64,000 nt of DNA from Penium margaritaceum. Lineage: Eukaryota; Streptophyta; Zygnematophyceae; Desmidiales; Peniaceae. The position numbers were made by a program, and so were the translations under genes. Positions 28,904 through 40,230 of the stretch are shown one piece after another. The stretch spans positions 658-64,657 of the forward strand of contig SZWC01009474.1 in assembly GCA_023375785.1 (NCBI GenBank), written 5' to 3'. The notes under the pieces were generated by a model. It saw only the letters and a list, made by a program, of their open reading frames with translations. It ran no database searches and had not been told where the DNA came from. Numbering within the stretch: position 1 is the first letter of the stretch; each line of letters begins with the position of its first letter.

Positions 28904-30994
28904 GTGTTCTGTGACATGTTGGGGTTGTTTGTTCCAACAAAGCGAATCACCCCAACACATTTGACAGGCAGGAGCTGGCCCAAACCAGTGCAAACAAAGA
29001 AAACAGAGCCAACTGGACAAAGGGACACAAACGACGAATGATAGGAGGTCATGTGGTGGATGGCTCCTGAGTCAAGCACTCAGAATCCAACCGGCACGCG
29101 CACAGACACTGGGTCATGGTTCACAGCTGCAATGGCAGAGCGGTGAGGAAGGTGCTCACCACAGGCAGAAAGGAAACAAGGCAAGCTGTATGAGTGCCAC
29201 TGCTCAATCCACAGGACATCAACTGGAGAACATCCTTGGACATGACTGGATGACGGACCACAAAGAGCCTCATCAACAGCACAAGTGCTCTCTCAAACGA
29301 ACGCACACTCTCACATCCTTGATCATGGAGGTGTCTCTGGTGGATGGCATAAGAGAGGGCAGAGTCCAGCTGGCGCTCAACGTCAGGTGGGTTAGGGGTG
29401 ATGACGACACCAGAAGAGGTACGCCGAGAAGTGTAGGAGGAAATTATCCACGATGGAGGAGAATAGGACCCAGAGGGTGGCCCGAAGTAGAGTGGGCTGC
29501 TAAATCTTGGAGGCCAGTGCTAGGGGTAGGGCGGAGGCGGAGAAGACATGGCGGTACTGTAGGCAGCAGCATTCACAGAGGAAGACGGAGGGCGGTTGGA
29601 GGGCCCAGTGGAGGTGGAGGAGTGGGAGGCACCACCACTATTCCCTGACGAGTGTGCTAAGTGTGCATGCATGACTGATGCAAGGCCTGCATCATCAGGT
29701 GGTGCTGGGAACTTGGGAGTAGCATGGCTGGTGGCACGGCAGTTCCACCATGTGACGGTGCTGGAGGCTGAGGAGGAAGATGCGGCGCTGTCGGAACCAC
29801 GTCCTCTGCCACGCCCCCCCTGGCCGCCACCACCCGCGGAACCACCCCTTCCATTGCCTTTACCACGGCCTCCACCCCCACCGCTCCCTTGGGAAGCGAG
29901 GGAGGTAGCCGTCGTGGTGGAGGTCGTGGTGGCAGATGAGGCAGCAGTGGAGACGAATGAGGAGAGGATTGCGATGGTAGCTGCTGCAATTGCTGCTCGA
30001 TGAATGCGCTTGTTCTGCAGCGAGCTCCACCAATCAGTCAGACACTGGAAAGTGAACTCCCACAAGGCACCGATGCCTGGCGGTGCATCCTCAGGAACAG
30101 GGATAGAGGCCAAGATTTGAAGCTCGGTGGCCTTTACCTCACGGAAGATGTCAGAGAGTTCGAGGATGAGGCCATTGACAATGGAGAGACAAGCAAATAG
30201 CTGTCCAGGGGCGGCCTTGCCAAGGTCGTTTAGCAAGTGCAGACTGCGAGCCCAATAGGTTTCGGCATTCTCATCAGCACGCATAGAAAGTGTGTTGATC
30301 TGAACAGTGGGAGCACTCTGGGCTGCATGCTCTGTCACTGTCGTGCGACGTTTGATCAGCGCATAAGCGCCAATTGGGTCAGCAAGTGTGCGGCATGCAG
30401 TGTCAGCATTGTAGGACCCGATCTCGTCAGTGAGATTGTCGCGCCCGGCACAAATGAGAGCACGCATAGCACAGGCATACTCAGACTCAATGGGAATGAA
30501 AGGAGGATGGGTAGAGGGATTGGGCTCATCGCAGTATTCCCAGAGCTGCTCTTCCTGTGCCCAAGCACTGAAGCGGACATCCTAAGAATAGAAGGTGAGA
30601 TTGGAGATGAATTGGGGAGGATTGGAGTCAAAGTCAGGTTTGCACTGGGCCGAGGATGCAAGTGCTTTGGCAGCGGCTGCGCCAGCAGTGGCTGCGATTG
30701 TGAGAGGATTAGAGGATGATGAGCCAGCAGTGGCGGATGCAGAAGCGGGTGAGGTGGAGAATGCAACAGCAATGCCAGCGGCAGTGGAGGAAGAGGGTGT
30801 TCCACGTAACGTGGGCTGAAGGCGGTGAAGGAAAAAACTGGATCAATGTGATCGGCAAAGGTCTCCTAGTCAGCTGGTTCAGCTTGCAGCTTTTCCTCTG
30901 TGGCACGCTGTGCGGTAAGTGCAGCTTGTAGAGCATTGTGCTTGCTCTACAGCTCAGCTTGTAAAGCAACGTATTGGTTGTTGACGACCGGCAT
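28904..30994 (-). pseudogene. gag: C4 gag and truncated protease
   Basis: Gag starts MPVVNNQYVALQAEL at 30994 with early stops and a frameshift. A TAG replaces Trp in TFYS-stop-DVRFSAWAQEEQLWEY near 30580. A 315-codon frame (30467-29520) covers ADPIGAYALIKRRTTVTEHA, AETYWARSLHLLNDLGKAAP and a Gly/Arg-rich stretch. The zinc knuckle is lost (WWNCRATSHATPKF: first and last Cys replaced). After a Pro/Ser-rich linker, the protease fragment (MLDSGAIHHMTSYHSSFVS, 29079) runs to GVIRFVGTNN and then enters the deletion junction with the LTR. No functional protein is likely. Confidence 0.82.
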
Positions 30995-31183
30995 GATGCC
31001 GGCAACTCAAATCTGCCGAGATAATTTTGGCATAGTTTACCTTGCCCCAGTGGGCGTAAGAAAAGTGTGATGAGTGTGTCGGGGGTCTGCTGCAAGGCAA
31101 CAAACCTGGACGCACAAAACACGCCAACGCAGAAGCAGTGTAGAGAGGGCAGGGGAAATAGAGAAAACCAGGCTCACCAGACC

Positions 31184-32035
31184 TCATGCCGCAGGGAGAA
31201 CAAAGGTGAGAGAGCCGTTGCTGCTGAGGACGCTACAATCGTAACAATGGAGGATGCGGAGATGATGAGGCAGGCTATTCCCATCAGCGCAGTGGCTGAA
31301 AAGGTGGAGATGGCACATGTGACGCGTTGCCGATGATGAAGAGGAGGGCAGTGCTGACGCCTGTGTAGCGGAGGTGTGGATAGAGCTGACGGCACTAGAG
31401 AGTGCTGTTGCTTTTGCGACTACTGCTGATGCTACTGCATCTTTTGCTGATGCAACCTGAGTGACCATGTTGACAGCAGCAGCTGCCAAAGGACCTGATC
31501 AACTGCTGCTGCCGTGTATGCCTCAATCGTTCTGCCAGCAGCAGTGCTGGCTGGTGCACGTGCAGCACGTGCAGTGGCTGCAAAAGTGGAAGCAACAACC
31601 ACACTGGCAACAAGAGCAGCGTGCAGGGCAGTCAGGATGCCAGGCAAGGAAGAGGGAGCTGATTTTGCAGCGGATGCAGCTGGGGAAGCCGCACGGTGTG
31701 AAGAGGATGCTCTAGGTGCTGCTGCTGCAGAGGAGCGTTTCTCTCAGAGGAGCGGCACGCTGGCACTGTGGGCTTACCAAATATTGGAGAGTTTGGTGAT
31801 CACACGGTGGCCCCGTGGCTGGTGCTTCCTGTGCCGTCAGCGAGTCATTGGCGGCAGAATGACAGTGGGCCGTGTACTCCCGCTCGTAGTACTCAGCAGT
31901 ATGAATGTCCTCACCGGGGTAGTACTCCGCACTGCTCCGTTGAATTCTCGACCACACCTCCCGCTCCACCCTCTTCTTGTAGTATGCGATCTTGTCGTCG
32001 ATGCGGTCACGCTCACGTGCGGTCGTGGGTGACAT
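31184..32035 (-). pseudogene. C4 ORF0, frameshifted
   Basis: Three overlapping or adjacent frames carry ORF0 parts. 32035-31712 has the charged block (YYKKRVEREVWSRIQR, EYYEREYTAH) resembling C1 YWREDVEREATAHEEE. 31647-31432 has ATARAARAPASTAAGRTIEAY, the ORF0 motif. 31489-31184 has MVTQVASAKDAVASAVVAKA. The C-terminal hydrophobic part is out of frame. The order of parts matches C1, which supports homology over the whole ORF0 and not only its Ala-rich part. Gag starts about 190 nt downstream. Confidence 0.6.
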
Positions 32036-32219
32036 GGGGATAGGTTCTGTCTTAGGCGGGGACGCCAGTTCTCTGAGTGCCTCGCTGCCTGGATAGGCAG
32101 CCGTGAAGTGGAGAGGCGGGTGAAGGAGTTAGCTATAGATGCTGCTCCTCTATGGCTGCTGCCAGTGCTGCAGTGCTCACGATGAGGAGGGGTCATGCAG
32201 CTGTGTGGTTGCTAAGGCC

Positions 32220-32960
32220 GTAATGAGCCAAGTGTAGGTTACACAGCAGCAGGCGGTGCTGGTGCTGCCGATGGAGATGCGAATGCAGTGGCCACGGCCC
32301 ACGTGCATAAGTGAATTGTGTGGGATCACCCGCGCACGGCAGTGGAGAAACTGCTGCCACCGTTGACACCATTGGTTGCTGCTGCGTCAGGATTTGCTGC
32401 AATGGTCACAGCGTGGCCGGGGCACATGCGAGCAGCTTTGGACGTAGCACGGCCAAGAGGCGAGTGACCGGCGGTGGGGAATGCCGATGCCGTTGCCACA
32501 GTCGCGTCAAGTATGAGATCAGGCAACTGCGCAGAGCGTGGCTGCAATGGTTGGGGCTGGGAGCGGGAGCTGCAGTGTATGCTGCTGCAATGGCCACAGC
32601 CACGGCCGATGTGCGTGTGTGGCTTGCTCGGGATCACACGCGCACAGTAGCGGAGAGGCTGCTGCCACTGCCGACACCACGGTGGGGATACGCAAGTGTT
32701 GCTGCTGAGTTAGGAGCGGCCGCACTTGCCACAGCACGGCAAATGTAAGTGCAGCCTGCTGTGACCGTAGCACGGCTGAGAGGCGGCAGAGAATGCCGAT
32801 GCGGTCACTGCAGCTGTGTTGCACACAAGAGTGGGCAACTGCGTAGAGTGCGGCTGTGATGGTAGTGGCTGGATGCGTGAGCTATAGTAGATGCTGCTGC
32901 AGTGGCCGCTACAATAGCCTATGTACGTGAGTGGTTTGCGCGGGATCATCCACAACGTAA
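32220..32960. repeat. C4 leader tandem repeat, ~306-bp period
   Basis: GGGATCAC-CGCGCAC-G-AG-GGAGA recurs at about 32324 and 32630, with a third partial GGGATCATCCAC at about 32942. Intervening TAGCACGGC-GAGAGGCG and GAATGCCGATGC segments keep the same order. It lies between PBS and ORF0. Confidence 0.75.
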
Positions 32961-33010
32961 ATGTGACCCGAGTAGGCCGCATGAAATTGGCATGGAGGGA
33001 GGCTTTCCCT

Positions 33011-33025
33011 CCTGCTCTGATACCA
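33011..33025 (-). promoter_or_regulatory. C4 tRNA primer-binding site
   Basis: The minus strand reads TGGTATCAGAGCAGG after the 5' LTR, matching the initiator tRNA-Met PBS. Confidence 0.9.
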
Positions 33026-33647
33026 ATATGTAGCCTAGACTGTTAGGATAGGAAAGTGTACAAAAAAGCAAGCAAGCAACGGGCAGAAGGGAGCGACACC
33101 TTGGATGGGGCAAGCTCACATCACGTAAGCATGGCAAGAAAGGCAAAGAAGTGAGTGAGTCACAAGAGAGCAAAGTTCTAAGTGCCAGTTGACCGGGCCA
33201 CCCACAAGACTCTTGACGTGGGGCCCGAACACCACCCAGGAATCAAACCAGACCCTAGAGTGAGCAAGCTCCAGGGGGTTTCTCACACACCGGTATAAAC
33301 GGGACGTGTGGTCCCGAAGGATCAGCAACTTGGCTCACTAAGCTAAAAGCATACAAACCAGTCACATCGACCAGGAGCGTATGTGGTGCATGCAATCCCA
33401 CAAATGTGTGTCTCATTCTAGAGTGAAGAGTTATGGAGAATCACTACATTAAAGCTCTCCATGAATCTTGTGTTGGTTCTATGGCAACCACTTGACAACT
33501 TGACGGTTTCGCCACCACTGCGTGCTCCATGATGCGTCACAATATTGCACCCGGGAGTTTCAATCCAAGTTAGTCACCTGCAGCGATGATGTGTGTGTGT
33601 GAGTAGATTCAAGAGGTCACTTGCGTGTGTTACACCCATAAGCAACA
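33026..33647 (-). repeat. C4 5' LTR
   Basis: About 622 bp, ending AAGCAACA on the plus strand. The outer 100 bp resemble the C9 LTR end (GTGTGAGCAGATTCAAGAGG...CAGCAACA at 58590-58644). CGGAC target duplication follows. Confidence 0.87.
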
Positions 33648-33652
33648 CGGAC

Positions 33653-34096
33653 AGCGTCAGCACCAGCCAATGAGCCCTCATGTGCTCCCCAGGGTTTTCT
33701 TGATGGCCACCTCCTGGGGTCCATTTTCTTAGCGGCATTATTCTTACACGTTCATGATCCAGTATCATGGAGTTTCTGTTTCTGCACCTGGCTCTTCTTT
33801 CAGTTTGTCGTTTGGACAACCAAGGAGCCTGTCAGATTCCCTCTTGTTGTTGCTTTGGAGCTTGCAGCCAGGTTAGCATGTTTTCTAGCCGCTTGGGTGG
33901 ACTTGCGCGCTTAGTTGCACGCACGTCGGTGGGACTAGAAATATATACTTTTCTGTTGTTTCCTCTCATAAATTCTACGTTTCAAAGCATATCTTCGCCG
34001 TCTCTCCACCTTTCAGAGTATTGTCTGTCACGCTGTGTTCTGTGCAGTGTGCCCTCTCACACAGAATGTTGTTCAGGGGATTCATCTATTCCCTCA
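33653..34096 (+). repeat. C5 5' LTR, second part
   Basis: Continues from 28386 and matches 47320-47555 (AGCGTCAGCACCAGCC, GGGTCCATTTTCT). Ends CTATTCCCTCA before the PBS. Total C5 LTR is about 524 bp. Confidence 0.87.
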
Positions 34097-34110
34097 TGGT
34101 ATCAGAGCAG
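34097..34110 (+). promoter_or_regulatory. C5 tRNA primer-binding site
   Basis: TGGTATCAGAGCAG follows the LTR directly, a match to the initiator tRNA-Met PBS. A short leader (34111-34250) follows and is interrupted by C6. Confidence 0.9.
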
Positions 34111-34250
34111 TACAGAGACATGACCTTTTCCCACCACACACTACGCAGCAGTGGTGCCGGAGGCATCTGGGCTGGGCTGGGTGGGGCGTACAGGTCCTGG
34201 CGACATGGAGGCCGTGAGGTGAGGGCTCACGTCCCGTAGTCCTCTGGTAG

Positions 34251-34749
34251 TGTTGGTTTTGTGACTCATACACGCTGTGACCTCTGGCCTCCTTGCACAC
34301 CTCACTTGCCACTGATGCAAGTGACTGAGAGAGAGGAGACAGTGCTGTTGGCACATTCATCGTCACTGAGCCGTGGTCGTTGGCCCTGGGGACACTGGCG
34401 ACGTTTATGCCCACAGTGACGTGACATGGATTTACTTATCCTAACTTGGTCACCTGGTTTTAGAACTGTGATTGGGACACTGCGGTGTGTAGTGAGAAAG
34501 CAAAACACAGGAGAAAACAGGATTGGGGGGGAGCCGGGTTCGACATCCGCGTGGTGGAGATGAGACCTTGAGCGAGAGCAAGCTCGATGCACAGTCGCTC
34601 TTGGCTCGCTCCCCGATGGGTAGCACACCACTGTTGCGTGACTGAATTACGTGACTCAAGACTTGGACGCCTCTCGTCGTCTCCGTGTTGCACTCTAAAC
34701 CTGTGAAATGTCCTTTGCCTCTTCCATTACCTCACTGTGTACTATCTAC
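34251..34749 (+). repeat. C6 5' LTR
   Basis: About 499 bp, TGTTGGTTTTGTG...ACTATCTAC, paired with 41386-41907. Holds GGTTCGACATCC (34537-34548), a tRNA B-box-like motif in element orientation, then a GAGCGAGAGC...GCTCTTGGCTCGCTC hairpin. Confidence 0.9.
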
Positions 34750-34763
34750 TGGTTTCAGAGTAC
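34750..34763 (+). promoter_or_regulatory. C6 tRNA primer-binding site
   Basis: TGGTTTCAGAGTAC is a diverged match to TGGTATCAGAGC directly after the LTR. The Ala-coding leader at about 34830-35170 (ASTAATAAAPAATVPL in one plus-strand frame) follows. Confidence 0.75.
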
Positions 34764-35424
34764 TGTAGTGAGAGAGTAAAACACGTTTGCTCTTGAACGT
34801 GCGGTTCTGGCCAAAAGAGGGTCCACCGTCGCTATAGCCATCAGTCCAGCTGCCGCTCTTGGCGGGATCTTCTGCAACTGCCGCACAGTCACGTCTGGAA
34901 CAGCTGCAGTCATAGCATCAACAGCCGCAACCGCAGCCGCACCAGCTGCCACAGTGCCCTTGACAGCAGCAACAACTCCAATTGCGGCAGCCTTAGCACG
35001 CCAACGTTGGCGCAGCAGCTGCGGCCTTTGCATTGCTCACCGCGCCTGCAGTGACTCCAACGTCCCCCCGCTATCGCCCTCAGCAGTTGCACCCTTGGCA
35101 GCCGCAACCATATCACCAATAATCGCAACAGCTGCCGCCGCCGCTCCATTGTTCCCTCAGCCCCGCAACAGCTGAGGGTCCTACGGCAGCAACCCTGTAG
35201 ACTTGTCAGCAGCAGTAGCAGTTGCCTTTACAATGGTAGCAGCCGTGGCAACAGAAGTAGCCACTTCAGCCGGAAGAATGCAACAGCTGCTAAGAAACCG
35301 ACATCTCTCATCACGTCTGAGCCACCTCGGTGGCTGACGGCACCATGCTGGCGCACAACGAGGCTCCAGCTGCGGCTTCTACCGGATCGTACTACACGGA
35401 GCAAAGCGTAGCTTCTCAGGAACG

Positions 35425-36126
35425 ATGCCGTTGCGCAGCTGGTGGAGGGTTACCCGCATCGCTTGGCTCCTCCCCATCACAATGTGCTCCGGTAAGACCT
35501 TCTTCTCTCTCTCTCCTTGGGACTCAGGGGGGAGGGGGGGAGGGGGAGGGGACGAATCTATTGCTGTGGACGCTGCTGCTGCTGACCTCTTGGGCAGTCT
35601 CTACGGAGACGCCGTCTCTTTGTCTGTTTCTGTTACACAATTGGCATCTCTTGTCATTGACGCTGCCGTAGCAATGGTAGCAACCTTCGCGGCAGCGGCT
35701 AGGGTGTCTAGGGCACCTACTTCGACCTTAGTGGGGCGTGCCAGCAAATCTTACACCGAAGCTGGCATCGTTATCGGCCTCATTGAAGCTGCAGTTGCTG
35801 ACCTTCGTACACAGGTTTCTGCAGCTACAGCTGCCATCACTTCCAGGACCGTGGCTACTACCACAGCTGCTGCCACCGCCAGTGCATCCATACAGACCTC
35901 TACCAACTCCGGAGTTGTGTCCTCCTCTTCCACCTCATCAGCTACCATCAGTCTAGCCACATCTGCTATTTTTATTGCTGAAGCCATCACTACTCTAGGT
36001 CTAGCGTCGGTAGCTGGTGCTCTTGCCCTGATCGTACCAGCTTCTTGTACTGCTTCAGTTCTCTCTGCTACCACCGCTGCTGCTATTCCACCCCTCTTTT
36101 CTCTTCTTTGCTCCCCTACAGCTTGA
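35425..36126 (+). CDS. C6 ORF0: alanine-rich protein upstream of gag
   Basis: 233 open codons; the natural start is uncertain, since the homologous part begins near DAAAADLLGSLYGDAV. Contains SRAPTSTLVGRASKSYTEAG (the shared ORF0 motif), DLRTQVSAATAAITS, a Thr/Ser/Ala-rich spacer and a hydrophobic C-terminus (FIAEAITTLGLASVAGALAL, then IPPLFSLLCSPTA). It stays open although C6 gag and pol are full of stops. Gag follows 200 nt later. The length of the motif part and the C-terminal (I/S)PPLF-LL ending agree with C1 and C3. A membrane-associated role is only a guess. Confidence 0.57.
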   Translation: MPLRSWWRVTRIAWLLPITMCSGKTFFSLSPWDSGGRGGGGGDESIAVDAAAADLLGSLYGDAVSLSVSVTQLASLVIDAAVAMVATFAAAARVSRAPTSTLVGRASKSYTEAGIVIGLIEAAVADLRTQVSAATAAITSRTVATTTAAATASASIQTSTNSGVVSSSSTSSATISLATSAIFIAEAITTLGLASVAGALALIVPASCTASVLSATTAAAIPPLFSLLCSPTA

Positions 36127-36326
36127 TGCCCCATTGTGGTGGCACCTGTTGTTCTCCTTCTTGGATGTTATTGTGATTGCTGCAAAAGTCTTTTTACGTG
36201 GTTTGGGGTTGAGAACTGTCCTGCAGCACTCCTTCTCCGTGCATACGATACCTCCCATTTACCATGCCCACTGGGACAGGGGAAAATCTATCAATTTTTT
36301 TCCGGCAGAGCCCCACTCTCGTCACC

Positions 36327-37766
36327 ATGCCGGGTGATGATGAGTCTATCATTGCAGAACTCCAGTGCCAGCCAAAGTGCGCTCTTGAGGCCCGACAGGA
36401 GGTTGAGGATTGCCTCAAGCTGCAAGAGGACAATCGTGCAGCATTCGCTATTGAATTTGCTGCCATTGTCCTCAAGCGTCTGCTAGTCACGTCTGTCTCT
36501 GGTGCTGCTAACTCTACTGCTTTTTCTGGCTCTAGTGACTCTTCTGCTGCTGGCACCGCTGCCGCCGCTACTGTTGCTATTGCTCCAGCCTCTCCTCGCC
36601 AGTATGACTTCTTTTCCCAGCCACCTATCCTGTCTTGTGACGTCACCTTCTCTTCTTCAGAGATGCGCTTCAGCGCCTGCGCTCAGGATGAGCATCTCTG
36701 GGAGTATTTCTTCCCTCCTGATCCCTCTACCAATCCTCCCTTCAACCCACTCTGTGCTGAAGCTGCTTGTGCTGTCTGCGCTCTCATCCCCGTCGCTTCT
36801 ACACATCTAGTGGATGACGTTGGCACGTTCAATGCTGACTCCTCTGCTGGTCGCCCTGCTCATCCCGTTGGCGCTAATGCCATGCTGCGTCGTCGCACGA
36901 CCATCACTGGCCAGGCTGGACAGAGTGCTCTGACTGTGCAGTTCAACATCCTCCTCATGCACGCTGACAAGACTGCTGATGCCTACTGGGCTCACGGTCT
37001 CAAGTTCCTTTGAGAGCTTAGTGATTTTGCTCCTGTTCAGCTATCTGCTGTTCTGACGATGGTCAACGGGCTCATCCCGGAGCTCTTAGATCTTTGAAAC
37101 GTCAAATCCGATGGGCTCCAACATCTTGACTCCAAGCCTATGCCTTCCTCTTCACCTCTTGGGATTGGCATACTGTGGGAATTTATTGCTGAGCGCCTCG
37201 ATTCCTGGTGGACGAGCCTTTAGAACAAGCAAATCCATCGTTCTTCTGTCACAGGTGTCGTGACGCTCACCACTATCCCCTCACCTTCCTCTTCCTCTGG
37301 GACCCCTGCTGCATCCTCTTCCTCCATGTCCTCTACAGCCAGGGCAAGGGCAAGGGCAAGGGGAAAGAGAAGGCAGCCACCTCTGCTTCTCGTGTCTTCT
37401 CGTGCTGTCATCTACAGGAACTGTGGTTCCACAGAGCACTCTGCGTGCATGTGCCCTGCTTCACCTGATGACATGCCCCTTGCCCTTGCCATGCGTGCCC
37501 ACTGGGCTCGCACTTTTGGTGCTTCTTTCATCCTCCTCCAGTGCCGTCCCCTCCTGTTCCTCAAATTCCCATCATTTACCCATGCCTATGCCACCGTTGG
37601 GTTGTCCCTTGGCATTCTTCTGTCCCCGTACCTGTGGGAATGGCCTTCTTTAGTATGGTGCACCATCCTGCGCTGCGCCACCTTTGTTGACCTATGCTGT
37701 CCCGCCGTGGCTCCCACCCTCCTTGGGTGCCTTGACCCCGGCTCTGGCAGCATCTGTTGCGGGTGA
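36327..37766 (+). pseudogene. gag: C6 gag
   Basis: Starts MPGDDESIIAELQCQPKCAL at 36327, close to C3 MPGDNESVIANLQRQLNL, with a coiled-coil N-terminus. Capsid-like core: FSSSEMRFSACAQDEHLWEY (Ser at the position that is Trp in C3 and stop in C1 and C4), AHPVGANAMLRRRTTITG and KTADAYWAHGLKFL, then a TGA at 37011. After further stops comes a damaged zinc knuckle (IYRNCGSTEHSACMC, the first Cys lost) near 37405 and a Pro-rich tail. Not functional. Confidence 0.82.
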
Positions 37767-38004
37767 CGGTGAGCGTCAGCTGGAGTAATCCCTTCTTCAG
37801 CTTGTGCCTTTGTGATCTCAGAGGTGAGGGTGTTGTTCCATTGGCTAGTGGTCCCACGTGTCAGTCAGACTCAATGCTTTGTTGTGATCCCCGGGGCACG
37901 CCCTTGGGTCATTGTCTCCCTCTGTTCCGTGGATTGAGCATTGGTAGTTTGTCATCCTCCCACGTTGTCCTCTGCTGTCTTGTCCTGTTCTCCCTGTTGG
38001 CACC

Positions 38005-39130
38005 GTGGCCACCTGTGGTCTTCTCCTCCTTGTGTGTCCGACGGGTGGCTTCTGGATCTTGGATTCCAGAGCCACCCACCACATGACCCCCGTGCACTCC
38101 TCATTTGTCTCTCTTGGCCCTGCTGGGTCTGTGCGTTTGGTTCGTACCGGGTCCGGCCAGTTGCTCCCTGTTCAAGGTGTCCGTGTTGTTCATTGTTTTG
38201 GCCTCTCTGGCGTTCTGTACCTTCCTGACGTTCTGTACGTTCCTTCCTTAGAACTCAGCCTACTTTCGGTGCCCTCTCTTGATGCTTAGGAGATGGAATT
38301 TGCTGCTGTTTGAGGTGTTGCCATGGTGCGCCTGTGCCCCACCAGTCGCGTTGTCCTGCGTGGGGTCAAATGTGACAAGTTGTAAAGTGTGCCCTTGCTC
38401 TCTCCCTCTGCTCCCTGCGTCGATACTGCCTTTGCCCATGTCGCTCCTTCTCTCTCTCCGGACCTTGTCTGCCTGCTGCATTGGCGTCTTGCTCATGTCC
38501 ACGCTGATGCCATCTCTAGCATGCTCCGTATTCAGCCGGCCTTGGGATTGTTTACGTCTACCTTCCATACTCCCTGCCCTACTGACTGCCTTGACTGTGC
38601 GCAGGGCAAGATGCATCATTTTCCCTTCTCTCATTTTGAGCTCAGTCCAGTCATCCCCTTGACCGTGTCTATGCTGATATCATGGGTCCTCTTCCCCATG
38701 ACCTCCTTGGTATGTTTGGTCACTATGTCTTGTGCCTCACTGATGATTTCTCTCCCTTTCGCTGGGTCTTTGCTCTCCATCACAAGAGCATTGTTTGTCC
38801 CACCATTGAGACCTGGCTTGCTCAGGCTGAGCGTGCCTTTCAGCGGTCCCTACACGTGTTCCATAGTGATCATGGCGGTGAGTTCCTTGGTCCCAACGCT
38901 CGTTTCCTTGCCTCTAAGGGAGTGTGTCTGGAGTCTTTTGCTCCCTACACACCCAACCAAAATGGGGTTTCTGAGCCTTGGAAGCGCGCCCTCTGTCGAC
39001 GGTGTCCGGACTCTTCTGACCGAGTCTTGTCTGCCCTTGCTCTTTGCCTTTGAGGCCATGAGCTACATGACCTGGGTCGGGAATCGGGCCCTGCACGGCC
39101 CCCTGCCTTACTCCATTACCCTTTTGGGTA
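38005..39130 (+). pseudogene. pol: C6 protease and integrase
   Basis: The protease has WILDSRATHHMTPVHSSFVS, with catalytic DSG changed to DSR, then RTGSGQLLPVQGVRVVH and VLYVPSLELSLLSV. The integrase has HWRLAHVHADAISSMLRIQP (zinc region), DCLDCAQGKMHHFPF, DIMGPLPHDLLG, HSDHGGEF and NQNGVSEPWKRA, where Glu is retained. The frame shifts near 38290, 38680 and 39000. After MTWVGNRALHGPLPYSIT (about 39115) the rest of the integrase C-terminus is missing and a Pro/Ser-rich linker follows. Confidence 0.82.
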
Positions 39131-39419
39131 CTGTTCCGGCACTCCAGACCCCCCAGTCGCGTTGGGCTCGACACCCACGTTTGCGTCGCCACCAGCTTCC
39201 CCATTAGCATCCAGTCCAGCACCCCTAGTTGTGGCTGATTCTCCTCTGGCAACAGAGTCTACTGGACCTGCGCCTGTCTCACCCTTCGTTTGAGGTGGGC
39301 GCCTCCGTGCACTTCCCCACCACACCTCCAGTGTCCCCACAATATCTGTCTGTCCTTCTCAGGAACAGACAGTTCAGTCCCCCGTTGTGCGGACGGGCAT
39401 GGATGCCCTTGGGCTAGCT

Positions 39420-40078
39420 ACTAGCGTTGTTCATCCCAGCCCTATCCTAGGATATGCCCTACTTGTCTCTGAGCACACGTGCGGTAGTTGCTGCTGCCAT
39501 TGACACTGTTGCTGAGTGTCACGCAACCACTGGCACCGCCATCCTATGACCTGAGCCAGCCACTGCGCGGGAGGTACGTGCGGCTCCCAATGCGCAGCAG
39601 TGGGAAGCCGCAATGCGCGACGAGCTAAGGGCTCTTGACGACCATGCTGTGTACGAGATGGTCGACCTGCCACCAAGGTGCAAAGTCACTGATGCACGAT
39701 TGATCTTCCGGCGCAAGTACAAATCCGATGGCACACTTGACAAGTGCAAGGCTCGTCTCACGGCCAAGGGTTTCTCCCAAGTCCCTGGCATTGACTTTGA
39801 CAAAACATTCACGCCAGTTGGCCGTTACACCACAGCTCGAGCCTTGTTGAGCCTTGTTCCTCAACATGAGGGGTAGCTCGAGCACATGGACATCAGCAAT
39901 GATTTTTTTGCATGGTCAGCTGGACAAGGAGATTCACATGGTTCAGCCCCCTGGGTTCTTAGAGGGCACCGAAAGTGTGGCAAAAGGCCCTCTATGGCCT
40001 GAAACAGTCACCCCGGTGCTAGAACCAGGAGATCATGTCCACACTTCAAAGGGGCGGCTACCAACATAACTGTGTTGA

Positions 40079-40124
<46 letters not shown>

Positions 40125-40230
40125 NNNNGTGGCAAAAGGCCCTCTATGGCCTGAAACAGTCACCCCGGTGCTAGAACCAGGAGATCATGTCCACACTTCA
40201 AAGGGGCGGCTACCAACATAACTGTGTTGA

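Larger units (their letters stand above)
28387..33647 (-). mobile_element. C4: internally deleted copia element with ORF0
   Basis: LTRs are at 28387-28903 (3', truncated) and 33026-33647 (5'). Target duplications CTGAC/CGGAC (28382-28386, 33648-33652) sit within the C5 LTR, whose sequence rejoins when C4 is removed. Minus-strand order: LTR, PBS, 306-bp tandem repeats, ORF0, gag, protease fragment, then directly a truncated 3' LTR. Integrase, RT, RNase H, the PPT and about 110 bp of the LTR are deleted. Confidence 0.88.
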
